A stretch of DNA of 5,106 bases from Acidobacteriota bacterium (GCA_021824055.1 JAKALV010000250.1:1-5106); one strand, 5' to 3'. Counted from the first letter of the stretch, positions 1-5,106 are shown. Notes: generated by a model not told the origin, from the letters alone. Numbers and translations are program-made.

Positions 1-1
1 G

Positions 2-70
2 CCGTTCGCCGGACAGGACCTACTCAACAAGGTCCGCGAGGCGCTGGCTGGGCCGAAACCCGCGTTCTGA
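2..70 (+). CDS. C-terminal end of a response-regulator receiver (REC) domain protein, partial
   Basis: Reading from base 2, 22 codons run to a TGA at 68-70 and give PFAGQDLLNKVREALAGPKPAF. This matches the end of a CheY-like receiver domain: the Pro-Phe that normally follows the conserved Lys of the K-P switch pair, then the last amphipathic helix (DLLNKVREAL) and a short tail. The Lys and the phosphoacceptor Asp would lie upstream of the window, so it cannot be seen whether this is a stand-alone regulator or the receiver of a hybrid histidine kinase. The helix is immediately followed by the stop, so no output domain follows the receiver. The next gene begins 14 bp later on the same strand, which suggests co-transcription. 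The identification rests on a very short segment. Confidence 0.6.
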   Translation, partial: PFAGQDLLNKVREALAGPKPAF

Positions 71-72
71 AC

Positions 73-76
73 AGGA
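73..76 (+). promoter_or_regulatory. Ribosome binding site that decides the VOC gene start
   Basis: AGGA at 73-76 lies 8 nt before the ATG at 85. An in-frame ATG at 76 overlaps this motif and has no usable Shine-Dalgarno of its own, so the start at 85 is preferred. It also gives a protein that begins MPSPISHVQL, as expected for the first VOC strand. Confidence 0.5.
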
Positions 77-84
77 TGATCCTG

Positions 85-873
85 ATGCCTTCGCCCATTT
101 CGCATGTGCAGCTCCGGGTTGCCGACCTCGAGCGTTCACTGACGTTCTATCGCGACCTGCTCGGCTTTTGTCTGGTCCGTGATGACGGCCGCACCCTGCA
201 CCTGGCGCCGAGGGACCCGGGACCCGGAACGAGGGACGACGCGGCTCTTCTCACGCTGAGAGAAGTGTCCGGTCTTCGCCGGCGTCCCCATCAGCCGCAG
301 ACCGCGGGGCTCTATCACGTCGCATGGCTCGTGCCGAGCCGCGTGGAGCTGGGTCACGCGCTGGTGGGTCTGGCGGCGGCGCGATACCCGCTCACGGGCG
401 CTGCCGATCACGCCGTGAGTGAGTCGCTGTATCTGGACGATCCCGACGGCAACGGCGTCGAAATCTACGCGGACCGGCCGCGCGAGCAGTGGCGATGGGC
501 GGATGGACGCGTGCACATGACCGTGGATCCGCTCGACACGGACGCGATTCTGCGCGCCGTCCTCGCGTCGGGTGTGGTGGTGACGCCCGAATCGAAATGG
601 AAAGGTCTGCCGGCGGGCACTGAGATCGGTCACGTGCACTTCACGGTGCCGGACATCGGGCAGGCCGTGGCGGTTGGTCAGAAGGAGCTCGGCATGGACG
701 TCACGTTCGTGATGTCCACCCTCGTCGGGCTATCCGTGGAGCGATATCACCATCACGTGAATCTCAACACGTGGGCGGGTGAGGGTGCGCCGGACGACGA
801 CCCGGCCTCGGCTGGACTTGACAGCTGGACCTTCCGAGGCCGGCTGTTAGCTGGCTATCTCTCAGCTGGTTAG
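85..873 (+). CDS. Two-module VOC-family protein, CatE-like extradiol dioxygenase type, with replaced C-terminus
   Basis: 262 residues from the ATG at 85, or 265 from the ATG at 76. Two vicinal-oxygen-chelate modules are visible. Module 1 covers about 5-130 (ISHVQLRVADLERSLTFYRD, then GLYHVAWLVPSR, then DPDGNGVEIYADRP). Module 2 starts near 180 (GTEIGHVHFTVPD, then YHHHVNLNTWAGEGAP). His7, His78 and Glu126 sit where a 2-His-1-carboxylate metal site would be, so cytoplasmic ring-cleaving dioxygenase activity on a catechol-like substrate is plausible. The substrate is unknown, and glyoxalase-like or lyase chemistry cannot be excluded. In family members, module 2 continues after the 'AGLxxW/F' segment for several tens of residues, as I recall. 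Here the protein diverges after Phe250 and ends RGRLLAGYLSAG. From Leu254 on, these codons belong to the palindrome at 844-962, and the TAG stop lies inside it. It probably shares a transcript with the upstream receiver-domain gene. Confidence 0.85.
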   Translation: MPSPISHVQLRVADLERSLTFYRDLLGFCLVRDDGRTLHLAPRDPGPGTRDDAALLTLREVSGLRRRPHQPQTAGLYHVAWLVPSRVELGHALVGLAAARYPLTGAADHAVSESLYLDDPDGNGVEIYADRPREQWRWADGRVHMTVDPLDTDAILRAVLASGVVVTPESKWKGLPAGTEIGHVHFTVPDIGQAVAVGQKELGMDVTFVMSTLVGLSVERYHHHVNLNTWAGEGAPDDDPASAGLDSWTFRGRLLAGYLSAG

Positions 874-962
874 CTGGTTATTGGATTGCGAAATCCAATA
901 GCGAACTATCGGATTGAGCAATCTAATAACCGCTAACCAGCTAATAAATAGCCAGCTAACAG
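844..962. repeat. 119-bp imperfect palindrome between convergent genes (possible bidirectional terminator or inserted repeat)
   Basis: Both arms can be paired by eye with about 49 base pairs: 844-858 with 948-962 (15 of 15), 864-874 with 932-942 (11 of 11), 876-889 with 918-931 (14, one G-T), 892-896 with 911-915 and 898-901 with 906-909, closing on a CGAA loop at 902-905. Interruptions are a 5x5 internal loop (859-863 against 943-947), a bulged T875 and three mismatches. Each arm also carries repeated words: TTAGCTGG-like units, and an inner dyad TTGGATT-gcga-AATCCAA at 881-898. It overlaps the last ten codons and the stop of the VOC gene and ends 5 bp before the DUF1501 stop. The position between convergent genes suits a shared transcription end. 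There is no run of T after the stem, so it is not a standard intrinsic terminator. An inserted non-coding repeat is the main alternative. Confidence 0.9.
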
Positions 963-967
963 AGGTC

Positions 968-2200
968 CTATCCGAGAATGCCGAGCCTTTGCGTCGGCGT
1001 GAATCCGGGAAAGATCGTCGCCGTTGTTTGGGCGTCGAGGTGTTTGGTCACAAGCTCCGTGAACACATCGCGGAAGTCGGTCGTGACCGCCAGATCGCGG
1101 TTCTCGTAGCGGCGCTCCGGCGCGAGGCCCGGCCATTTGCCGTAGACCTTGCCACCTTTCACCGGCCCGCCCATGATCATCATCGCGTTGCCGTGTCCGT
1201 GATCCGTGCCGCGGTTCCCGTTCTCGTTCACCGCGCGTCCAAACTCGCTCATCGTCACCACGACCACGTCGGCCATGCCTTCGCCCATGTCCGCGTAGAA
1301 GGCCGCCAAGCTTCTCGCGAAGTCGTCGAGGCGATTGGCGAGCTGGCCGTTGCCGTTGCCTTGCTGCACGTGCGTGTCCCAGCCGCCGAGTTCGGCGAAC
1401 GCCACTTCGAGGCCGAGGTCGCTCTTGATGAGCTCGGCGATCTGCTTCATCGCGTCGCCGAAACCCGAGCGCGGGTACTCGGCGCCGTTGGCCGGCGTGT
1501 ACGGTCCGGCGGCATTCACGCCTTTCAGCATCTTCACCGCGTCGAAGGCTTCCTTGCCGGTCGTGCCGAGCAGCTGGTCGGCGGCCGCGGCGTATTGCGA
1601 TTCGAAATCGGCCTGCATCGTGTCGGTCTGGCGGCCGGCCTGGATGCCGAACCGGCTGATCTGCGCCATGGCGAGCGCCGGCGCCGGGCCCTGCAGCGAG
1701 CGGGGCAGTTGCTGCGTGAGCGACACCGCGCGGAACGGCGTGGCGTCGGCGTGCTCGCGCGCGTGGAGGTAGCGATTGAGCCAGCCGTCCCGCGTGCTCT
1801 TCACGCCCGGGGTGCCGCTTTCCATGTAGTCCTGCGCGTCGAAGTGCGAGCGCGTCGGATCGGGCGAGCCGCACGCGTGCACGATCGCGAGCTCGTGGCG
1901 ATGGAAGAGCTCCGCGAGCGGCGCCATCTTCGGATGGATGCCGAAGAACCCGTCGAGATCCACGACGCCGGTCTCGGCGCCCGGCTTCGGAATGCCGATC
2001 GACGGGCGCGTCTTGTAGTACCACTCCTCGCCGTAGGGCACGATCATGCTCAGGCCGTCGACGGCGCCGCGCTGGAAGATCGTGACGAGCACTTTACGGC
2101 GCGCGCGCGCGGCCTGCACGGTCTTCGTGATGAACTGCGGCGCGAAGCCCAGCGCAAGCATGGCCATGGTGCCGTTCTTGAGAAAGATTCTGCGGTTCAT
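968..2200 (-). CDS. DUF1501 family protein with Tat signal peptide
   Basis: 410 residues from the ATG at 2200. A start 24 bp upstream (2224) is possible, but AAGGAG at 2212-2207 lies 6 nt before the 2200 ATG and places the twin-arginine motif at the N-terminus. The signal is NRRIFLK (2-8), a hydrophobic stretch to about 24, and a likely cleavage after VQA (28-30). DUF1501 landmarks follow in order: FQRGAVDGLSMIVPYGEEWY (42-61), RSHFDAQDYMESG (117-129), GGWDTHVQQG (272-281), DVVVVTMSEFGR (311-322), GTDHGHGNA (331-339) and a C-terminal NRDLAVTTDFRDVF (367-380). The length looks complete. As far as I recall, DUF1501 belongs to the alkaline-phosphatase/sulfatase-like superfamily; D48, D275, H277, D333, H334 and H336 could form its metal site, which is inference. 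No substrate is known. It is the second gene of an operon, 27 bp after DUF1800. Tat export implies that it folds, perhaps with metal, before leaving the cytoplasm. Confidence 0.93.
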   Translation of the reverse strand: MNRRIFLKNGTMAMLALGFAPQFITKTVQAARARRKVLVTIFQRGAVDGLSMIVPYGEEWYYKTRPSIGIPKPGAETGVVDLDGFFGIHPKMAPLAELFHRHELAIVHACGSPDPTRSHFDAQDYMESGTPGVKSTRDGWLNRYLHAREHADATPFRAVSLTQQLPRSLQGPAPALAMAQISRFGIQAGRQTDTMQADFESQYAAAADQLLGTTGKEAFDAVKMLKGVNAAGPYTPANGAEYPRSGFGDAMKQIAELIKSDLGLEVAFAELGGWDTHVQQGNGNGQLANRLDDFARSLAAFYADMGEGMADVVVVTMSEFGRAVNENGNRGTDHGHGNAMMIMGGPVKGGKVYGKWPGLAPERRYENRDLAVTTDFRDVFTELVTKHLDAQTTATIFPGFTPTQRLGILG

Positions 2201-2206
2201 TGCGGG

Positions 2207-2212
2207 CTCCTT
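2207..2212 (-). promoter_or_regulatory. Ribosome binding site of the DUF1501 gene
   Basis: On the minus strand, AAGGAG (complement of 2207-2212) precedes the ATG at 2200 by 6 nt. It lies inside the 27-bp gap and the alternative 5' extension, and it favours the 410-residue start over the 418-residue one. Confidence 0.8.
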
Positions 2213-2227
2213 CTGTTCGGCCATTCG

Positions 2228-3949
2228 CTACCGCTTCTGAAACTCCGGCGAGCCGAGCAGCAGCGCGAGCAGCTGCTGCGGGTTGGGCGCCTTCGCGAGC
2301 GTTGCCGACGTGGACGATGAGATCTGGCCGGCCAGCATCTGGCCCACCAGCCGCGTCCGGGTGGCCTCGGACGTGTCGGGCGCCAGCGACGGCACGTCCA
2401 CGCGAATCGCGCGCTGCTGATTGCCGACAAGCTGCAGGGCGAAGTTCATGCGCGCGAGGAGCGCGCCCGTGTTGACCCACGCGTCGGCGGTGGTCTTGTA
2501 GCCGATCGGCGGCTGGCACCCGTACAGCGGCATGCCCAGGGACGTGCGCAGCGCCTGAACGATCGGCGCCGCCACGAGGATCTTCGCCCCGGTCGCGCGC
2601 GCCGCCGAGATCGCGAACTCGAGCGGCGTCTTCACGTTGGCGCGATACGCGTCCACCGAGAAGAACTCCGGCGACGTGAGGATCGCGCGCGTGACCTCGC
2701 GCAGGTCGCCGTTGGTCGCCAGGTACACGTTCGCCGCGCGGTCCACGAGCGTCGGCGGCGGTGTATCCGACACGAACCGCTGCGCGAGCTCGAACGCGAT
2801 GTGCTTCGCGGTCGACGGATGCATCGCGAGAATGTCGAGCACGCGCTCGCCTTCGCGCATGCCGTCGACGCCCTCGTGTCCCGCGATCGTCTGCCCGAGC
2901 ACCACCTTCGTCCCCGGATCGTGCATGGCAGGCCGGAAGATGAACCGGCCGCCGCCGCGCGGCTGGTCGATCGTCCAGCCGGTGAACACGCGCGCCACCT
3001 CCTGCACGTCCTTCTGCGTGTAGCCGCCGTCGACGCCGAGCGTGTGCAGCTCCATCAGCTCGCGCGCGTAGTTCTCGTTGAGTCCGCGCGGCATGTTCTT
3101 CTTCACCTGCTCGAGCCGCGCCATCGCCTGCTCGCGCTGCTCGGGCGTGACGCGGGCGCGCGGGTTGTTCAGCCGCCGCTCGATCTGTTCCACCTGCTGG
3201 TTCGCGCCGCGCCGGCCCATCTGCGGATCGGCGCTCTGGAAGTTGTCCAGGTAGAAGAGCATCGCGGGGCTGTGCGCGACCGCGCCGAGCATGTCGCGGA
3301 AATGGCCGAGCACGTACGGGCGGATGGCGTCGCGCTCGTACGTGTTGAGATACTCGTTCACCACGCCCTTCTGCGCGTAGACGTTGAAGTGGTTGAACCA
3401 GAAATCCACGAGCACCTCGTTCAGCTGGCGCTCGCTGTCGACCGCGCGGATGATGCGGGCCTGCATGAGGTTCTGCAGCACCGACGCCGCGTCCTGCCGC
3501 ATCGCCCGCATTTCCGGAGGCAGCTGCGCCTGTGGATCGCCCGCCGCAGCCGCGACGTCGCCGGCCTTCGCGGTTTTCGCGGCGGCCTTCGCCTGTTTCT
3601 GCTGCTGGTCGCGCCGCATCGCCTCGAGCGGGCGGTAGTACTTCTCCGCCAGCTGCTCTTCGCTCATCGTCAGCGTCGGAAACGCCGCGAGAGCCGAGTC
3701 CACCGCGGGATCGGGGATCGTCTCGGGATGGAGTTGTTGATCGATGTAGGCGGCCAGGCCCATGGCGCGGACGCGATCGATGTCGCCCGGCCGCGGACCG
3801 TAGGCGACGCGGTTGAGCGCGTGCAGAATCGTGGGCGCGTCCGGATCGGAGGGGACGGCCGAGTCGGACTTCTGGGCGGCGGCGTGCCACTGGGACGCCA
3901 GCGTGAACGCCACAAAGACAGCGATAGCGCCGATGGTGCGATGGCTCAT
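2228..3949 (-). CDS. DUF1800 family protein with Sec signal peptide
   Basis: 573 residues from the ATG at 3949, which has CAGGAG 5 nt upstream. An in-frame ATG at 4003 would put 18 unlikely residues before the signal peptide. MSHR is followed by a hydrophobic core (5-19) and HAAAQ, with probable signal peptidase I cleavage after Ala25, so the protein is exported. DUF1800 landmarks follow: ILHALNRVAYGPRPGDIDRV (41-60), VDFWFNHFNVYA (181-192), FYLDNFQS (232-239), NENYARELMELHTLGVDGGY (291-310) continuing into VARVFTGWTI, HDPGTKVVLG (343-352), HPSTAKHIAFELAQRF (377-392), LTSPEFFS (424-431), TPLEF (441-445) and PPIGY (480-484). Two charged, low-complexity stretches interrupt the core: Gln/Lys/Ala-rich about 113-147, and Arg/Gln-rich about 246-288. 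The biochemical function is unknown. It is the first gene of the operon with DUF1501, a pairing repeatedly seen in Acidobacteriota, Planctomycetota and Bacteroidota, which suggests that the two exported proteins work together. Confidence 0.93.
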   Translation of the reverse strand: MSHRTIGAIAVFVAFTLASQWHAAAQKSDSAVPSDPDAPTILHALNRVAYGPRPGDIDRVRAMGLAAYIDQQLHPETIPDPAVDSALAAFPTLTMSEEQLAEKYYRPLEAMRRDQQQKQAKAAAKTAKAGDVAAAAGDPQAQLPPEMRAMRQDAASVLQNLMQARIIRAVDSERQLNEVLVDFWFNHFNVYAQKGVVNEYLNTYERDAIRPYVLGHFRDMLGAVAHSPAMLFYLDNFQSADPQMGRRGANQQVEQIERRLNNPRARVTPEQREQAMARLEQVKKNMPRGLNENYARELMELHTLGVDGGYTQKDVQEVARVFTGWTIDQPRGGGRFIFRPAMHDPGTKVVLGQTIAGHEGVDGMREGERVLDILAMHPSTAKHIAFELAQRFVSDTPPPTLVDRAANVYLATNGDLREVTRAILTSPEFFSVDAYRANVKTPLEFAISAARATGAKILVAAPIVQALRTSLGMPLYGCQPPIGYKTTADAWVNTGALLARMNFALQLVGNQQRAIRVDVPSLAPDTSEATRTRLVGQMLAGQISSSTSATLAKAPNPQQLLALLLGSPEFQKR

Positions 3950-3954
3950 GTTGG

Positions 3955-3960
3955 CTCCTG
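3955..3960 (-). promoter_or_regulatory. Ribosome binding site of the DUF1800 gene
   Basis: CAGGAG on the minus strand (complement of 3955-3960) stands 5 nt before the ATG at 3949. It selects this start over the upstream in-frame ATG at 4003 and is consistent with the signal peptide beginning at MSHR. Confidence 0.75.
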
Positions 3961-4005
3961 TTATCCCGTTAGACCGCGGACGTCGGCCGAAGTACAAACG
4001 CAAAC

Positions 4006-4011
4006 GATAAT
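4006..4011 (+). promoter_or_regulatory. Candidate -10 element for a leaderless GNAT transcript
   Basis: GATAAT matches TATAAT at five of six positions in otherwise GC-rich DNA. It ends 7 nt before the A of the ATG at 4018, the usual distance from a -10 element to the transcription start, so the mRNA could begin at the start codon. The GAGGGG at 4012-4017 abuts the ATG and is too close to act as a normal ribosome binding site. The -35 position (about 3983-3988, TCGGCC) is a poor match. Confidence 0.4.
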
Positions 4012-4017
4012 GAGGGG

Positions 4018-5001
4018 ATGCCAGAGCTGGTCACCGCCGATGCCGCGCTCGCGGCCCGCATCGTTGAGTCAACGTATCCCATTTGGAATGAGGGGCTTAC
4101 CGCTGAGGGCTATGCGCGCTGGAACGCGCTGCAGTTGCGCACCCCCTGGGGACTTGGGCACCTGCGCCGCGTGGCGCTCGTCGAGGGCGAGACGATTCTG
4201 GCCAGCGCGAAATGGTACGACTTCGAGGCTCAGCTGGACGGACGGCCGCTCCGCATCCTCGGCATCGGCGCGGTGTTCACGCCAGAGTCTCAACGCGGCA
4301 CGGGCCATGCGCCCGAGTTGCTGCGGCGCATGATGGCCGAGGCGGCGCGCGACGGCTTTCACGCGGCGGTGCTGTTCTCGGAAATCGGCGCGGCGTACTA
4401 CGAGCGCCAGGGGTTTGTCGTGATTCCGCGAGACACCGTCACGCTCGAGGTCATCCAAAAGAAAGGCGCGCCCGCCACGCTCGTGCGCGCGGGCGACGCG
4501 GCCGACCTGAAGCACCTTGCGGCGATTCACGACGCCGCCGATCGGCGCGCGCGGTGTAGTGTGCGCCGCACGCCCGAGCTGATCCAGTTCTCGATCACGA
4601 AGCGGCGCACCGAATCTGCGCTCGCGCCGCTCGGACGGCGCACGACCGAGTTCTACGTGAGCGAAGAAGGCAACCACGCGGTGGCGTACGTGCTGCTCTC
4701 GCGCGGTCCTGCCGGCAATCTCGCCGCCGGGCCGGAGACGATGTGGCTGGAGGCGTGCGGCGATCGCGACCCCACCGGCGCGCGCGTGGGCGCCATTCTG
4801 CAGGTGCTGCTCGCGCGCACGCCGTCGGAGACGCCGCCGCCGCTGGTCAGCTGGTTGCCCGACGGCTGGCTACCGCCGCAGGTCCGCATCACCTCGCGCG
4901 CGCCGGCCGCCGACATCATGATGATCAAAGCGCTGGGATCAACCGTGCTGCCACCACTGGAGGGCAAGGACGTGGTGTGGTGGCACGCGGACCACTTCTG
5001 A
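4018..5001 (+). CDS. GNAT family N-acetyltransferase, LYC1-like
   Basis: 327 residues. The ATG at 4018 is the first in-frame start after a TAG at 3970-3972. The N-terminal half is a GNAT fold: strand pair about 52-86 (RRVALVEG to RPLRILGIGAVFT), the acetyl-CoA pyrophosphate loop Q92-R93-G94-T95-G96-H97-A98 followed by the helix ELLRRMMAEAARDG (100-113), and motif B SEIGAAYYERQGFVV (121-135). The combination of LTAEGYARW, ASAKWY, AVFTPESQRGTGHAPELL, LFSEIGAAYYERQGF and a second domain ending VVWWHADHF resembles fungal lysine N6-acetyltransferase LYC1 and its bacterial relatives. Residues about 150-327 form the second domain, with a strand-like AVAYVLLSRG (221-230) and WLEACGDRDPTGARVGAILQ. A cytoplasmic enzyme acetylating a small amine such as a free amino acid is plausible, but the substrate is inference. 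No signal peptide or membrane segment is seen. The gene is divergent from the DUF1800 operon and followed 16 bp later by the palindrome at 5018-5106. Confidence 0.85.
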   Translation: MPELVTADAALAARIVESTYPIWNEGLTAEGYARWNALQLRTPWGLGHLRRVALVEGETILASAKWYDFEAQLDGRPLRILGIGAVFTPESQRGTGHAPELLRRMMAEAARDGFHAAVLFSEIGAAYYERQGFVVIPRDTVTLEVIQKKGAPATLVRAGDAADLKHLAAIHDAADRRARCSVRRTPELIQFSITKRRTESALAPLGRRTTEFYVSEEGNHAVAYVLLSRGPAGNLAAGPETMWLEACGDRDPTGARVGAILQVLLARTPSETPPPLVSWLPDGWLPPQVRITSRAPAADIMMIKALGSTVLPPLEGKDVVWWHADHF

Positions 5002-5012
5002 GACGGATCAAA

Positions 5013-5043
5013 GGGGCAAAGAGGCAACGGGGCAAAGAGGCAA
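5013..5043 (+). repeat. Tandem direct repeat of a 15-bp word after the GNAT gene
   Basis: GGGGCAAAGAGGCAA occurs identically at 5013-5027 and 5029-5043, a period of 16 bp separated by one C. The second copy and most of the first also lie in the left arm of the palindrome at 5018-5106, and a diverged inverted form makes up its right arm. The word is purine-rich and non-coding. Confidence 0.9.
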
Positions 5044-5106
5044 TGAAAGGCTCAGAGACAGTCTGTCTCCAAGCTCTTCATTGCCTCTTTGCCCCTTTGT
5101 CTCTTT
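5018..5106. repeat. 89-bp imperfect palindrome downstream of the GNAT gene, reaching the window edge
   Basis: It is centred on T5062. The outer arms 5018-5047 and 5077-5106 are complementary at 28 of 30 positions; one of the two exceptions (5024/5100) is a G-T pair. The middle section 5048-5054 against 5070-5076 pairs weakly. The inner arms GAGACAG (5055-5061) and CTGTCTC (5063-5069) are perfect. The right arm runs to the last base, so the palindrome may continue beyond. Directly after the GNAT stop, it could end transcription or protect the 3' end of the mRNA; the right arm has short T runs but no terminal U-tract. It may equally be a dispersed repeat. Confidence 0.88.

Larger units (their letters stand above)
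3950..4017. promoter_or_regulatory. Divergent promoter region between the DUF1800 operon and the GNAT gene
   Basis: This 68-bp gap must hold the start signals of both divergent units unless promoters lie inside the genes. It contains a tandem CAAACG duplicate (3995-4000 and 4001-4006) and three nearly contiguous six-base palindromes: CCGCGG (3974-3979), GACGTC (3979-3984) and CGGCCG (3984-3989). For the minus strand, TTGTAC and TCTAAC with an 18-nt spacer are a weak -35/-10 candidate. No clear operator could be assigned, and the palindromes may be chance in GC-rich DNA. Confidence 0.5.

Noticed and set aside
844..962. Standard rho-independent terminator at the first palindrome
   Set aside because: The stem is far longer than usual, is not GC-rich throughout and has no following T-run on either strand. 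A termination role remains possible but not as the canonical type.
844..962. Insertion sequence or CRISPR array
   Set aside because: There is no transposase frame, and the repeats are inverted and nested rather than evenly spaced direct repeats with unique spacers.
827..968. Outer extension of the first palindrome by GGACCT (827-832) and AGGTCC (963-968)
   Set aside because: The six-base match is separated from the main stem by 11 bases on the left and none on the right, so it is likely chance. It was also considered as a target-site duplication, but it is inverted rather than direct.
914..2320. A 468-codon plus-strand open frame opposite DUF1501
   Set aside because: It is antisense to a well-supported family protein and is Arg/His/Leu/Val-rich, as expected from the GC-rich codon complement. 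It begins inside the palindrome and has no recognisable domain.
2094..3890. A 598-codon minus-strand open frame overlapping DUF1800
   Set aside because: It is the shifted frame of DUF1800, dominated by Arg/Ala/Gly/Pro with no domain. The overlapping frame has a signal peptide, a ribosome binding site and family motifs.
2801..4333. A 510-codon plus-strand open frame across DUF1800, the divergent region and the GNAT start
   Set aside because: It crosses a promoter region and two real genes. Its composition is that of a GC-rich shadow frame and no motif is recognisable.

Overview
The window is GC-rich, densely coding bacterial DNA. A Sec-exported DUF1800 protein followed directly by a Tat-exported DUF1501 protein is an arrangement common in Acidobacteriota, Planctomycetota, Verrucomicrobiota and Bacteroidota. 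With the high GC and the long intergenic palindromes built from repeated short words, an acidobacterium (possibly class Vicinamibacteria) is my best guess. This is inference from style, not from a marker gene.

Layout. Positions 2-70 (+) hold the last 22 codons of a protein ending like a response-regulator receiver domain. Positions 85-873 (+) encode a two-module VOC-fold protein of the CatE-like extradiol dioxygenase type, which probably follows the receiver gene in one transcript. Its 3' end runs into a 119-bp imperfect palindrome (844-962), which supplies its last ten residues and its stop codon. The palindrome also fills the gap to the convergent gene. On the minus strand lies a two-gene operon: DUF1800 (3949-2228), then 27 bp, then DUF1501 (2200-968). 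A 68-bp divergent region (3950-4017) separates it from a plus-strand GNAT acetyltransferase (4018-5001) that resembles the fungal lysine acetyltransferase LYC1. The GNAT gene has a -10-like hexamer exactly where a leaderless transcript would need it. Directly after it, a second word-built palindrome (5018-5106) runs to the window edge.

How the parts relate. DUF1800 and DUF1501 are probably produced together and both exported, one by Sec and one by Tat. Their function is not established, though DUF1501 has Asp/His motifs consistent with an alkaline-phosphatase/sulfatase-like metal site. The dioxygenase-like and acetyltransferase genes have no evident functional link to that pair.

The most unusual feature is the pair of long palindromes at gene 3' ends. 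They share an architecture (tandem short words copied into both arms) but not a sequence. The first seems to have truncated or re-tailed the VOC gene. No rRNA, tRNA, CRISPR array or transposase gene was seen. Every stretch over 300 bases is covered by a gene.
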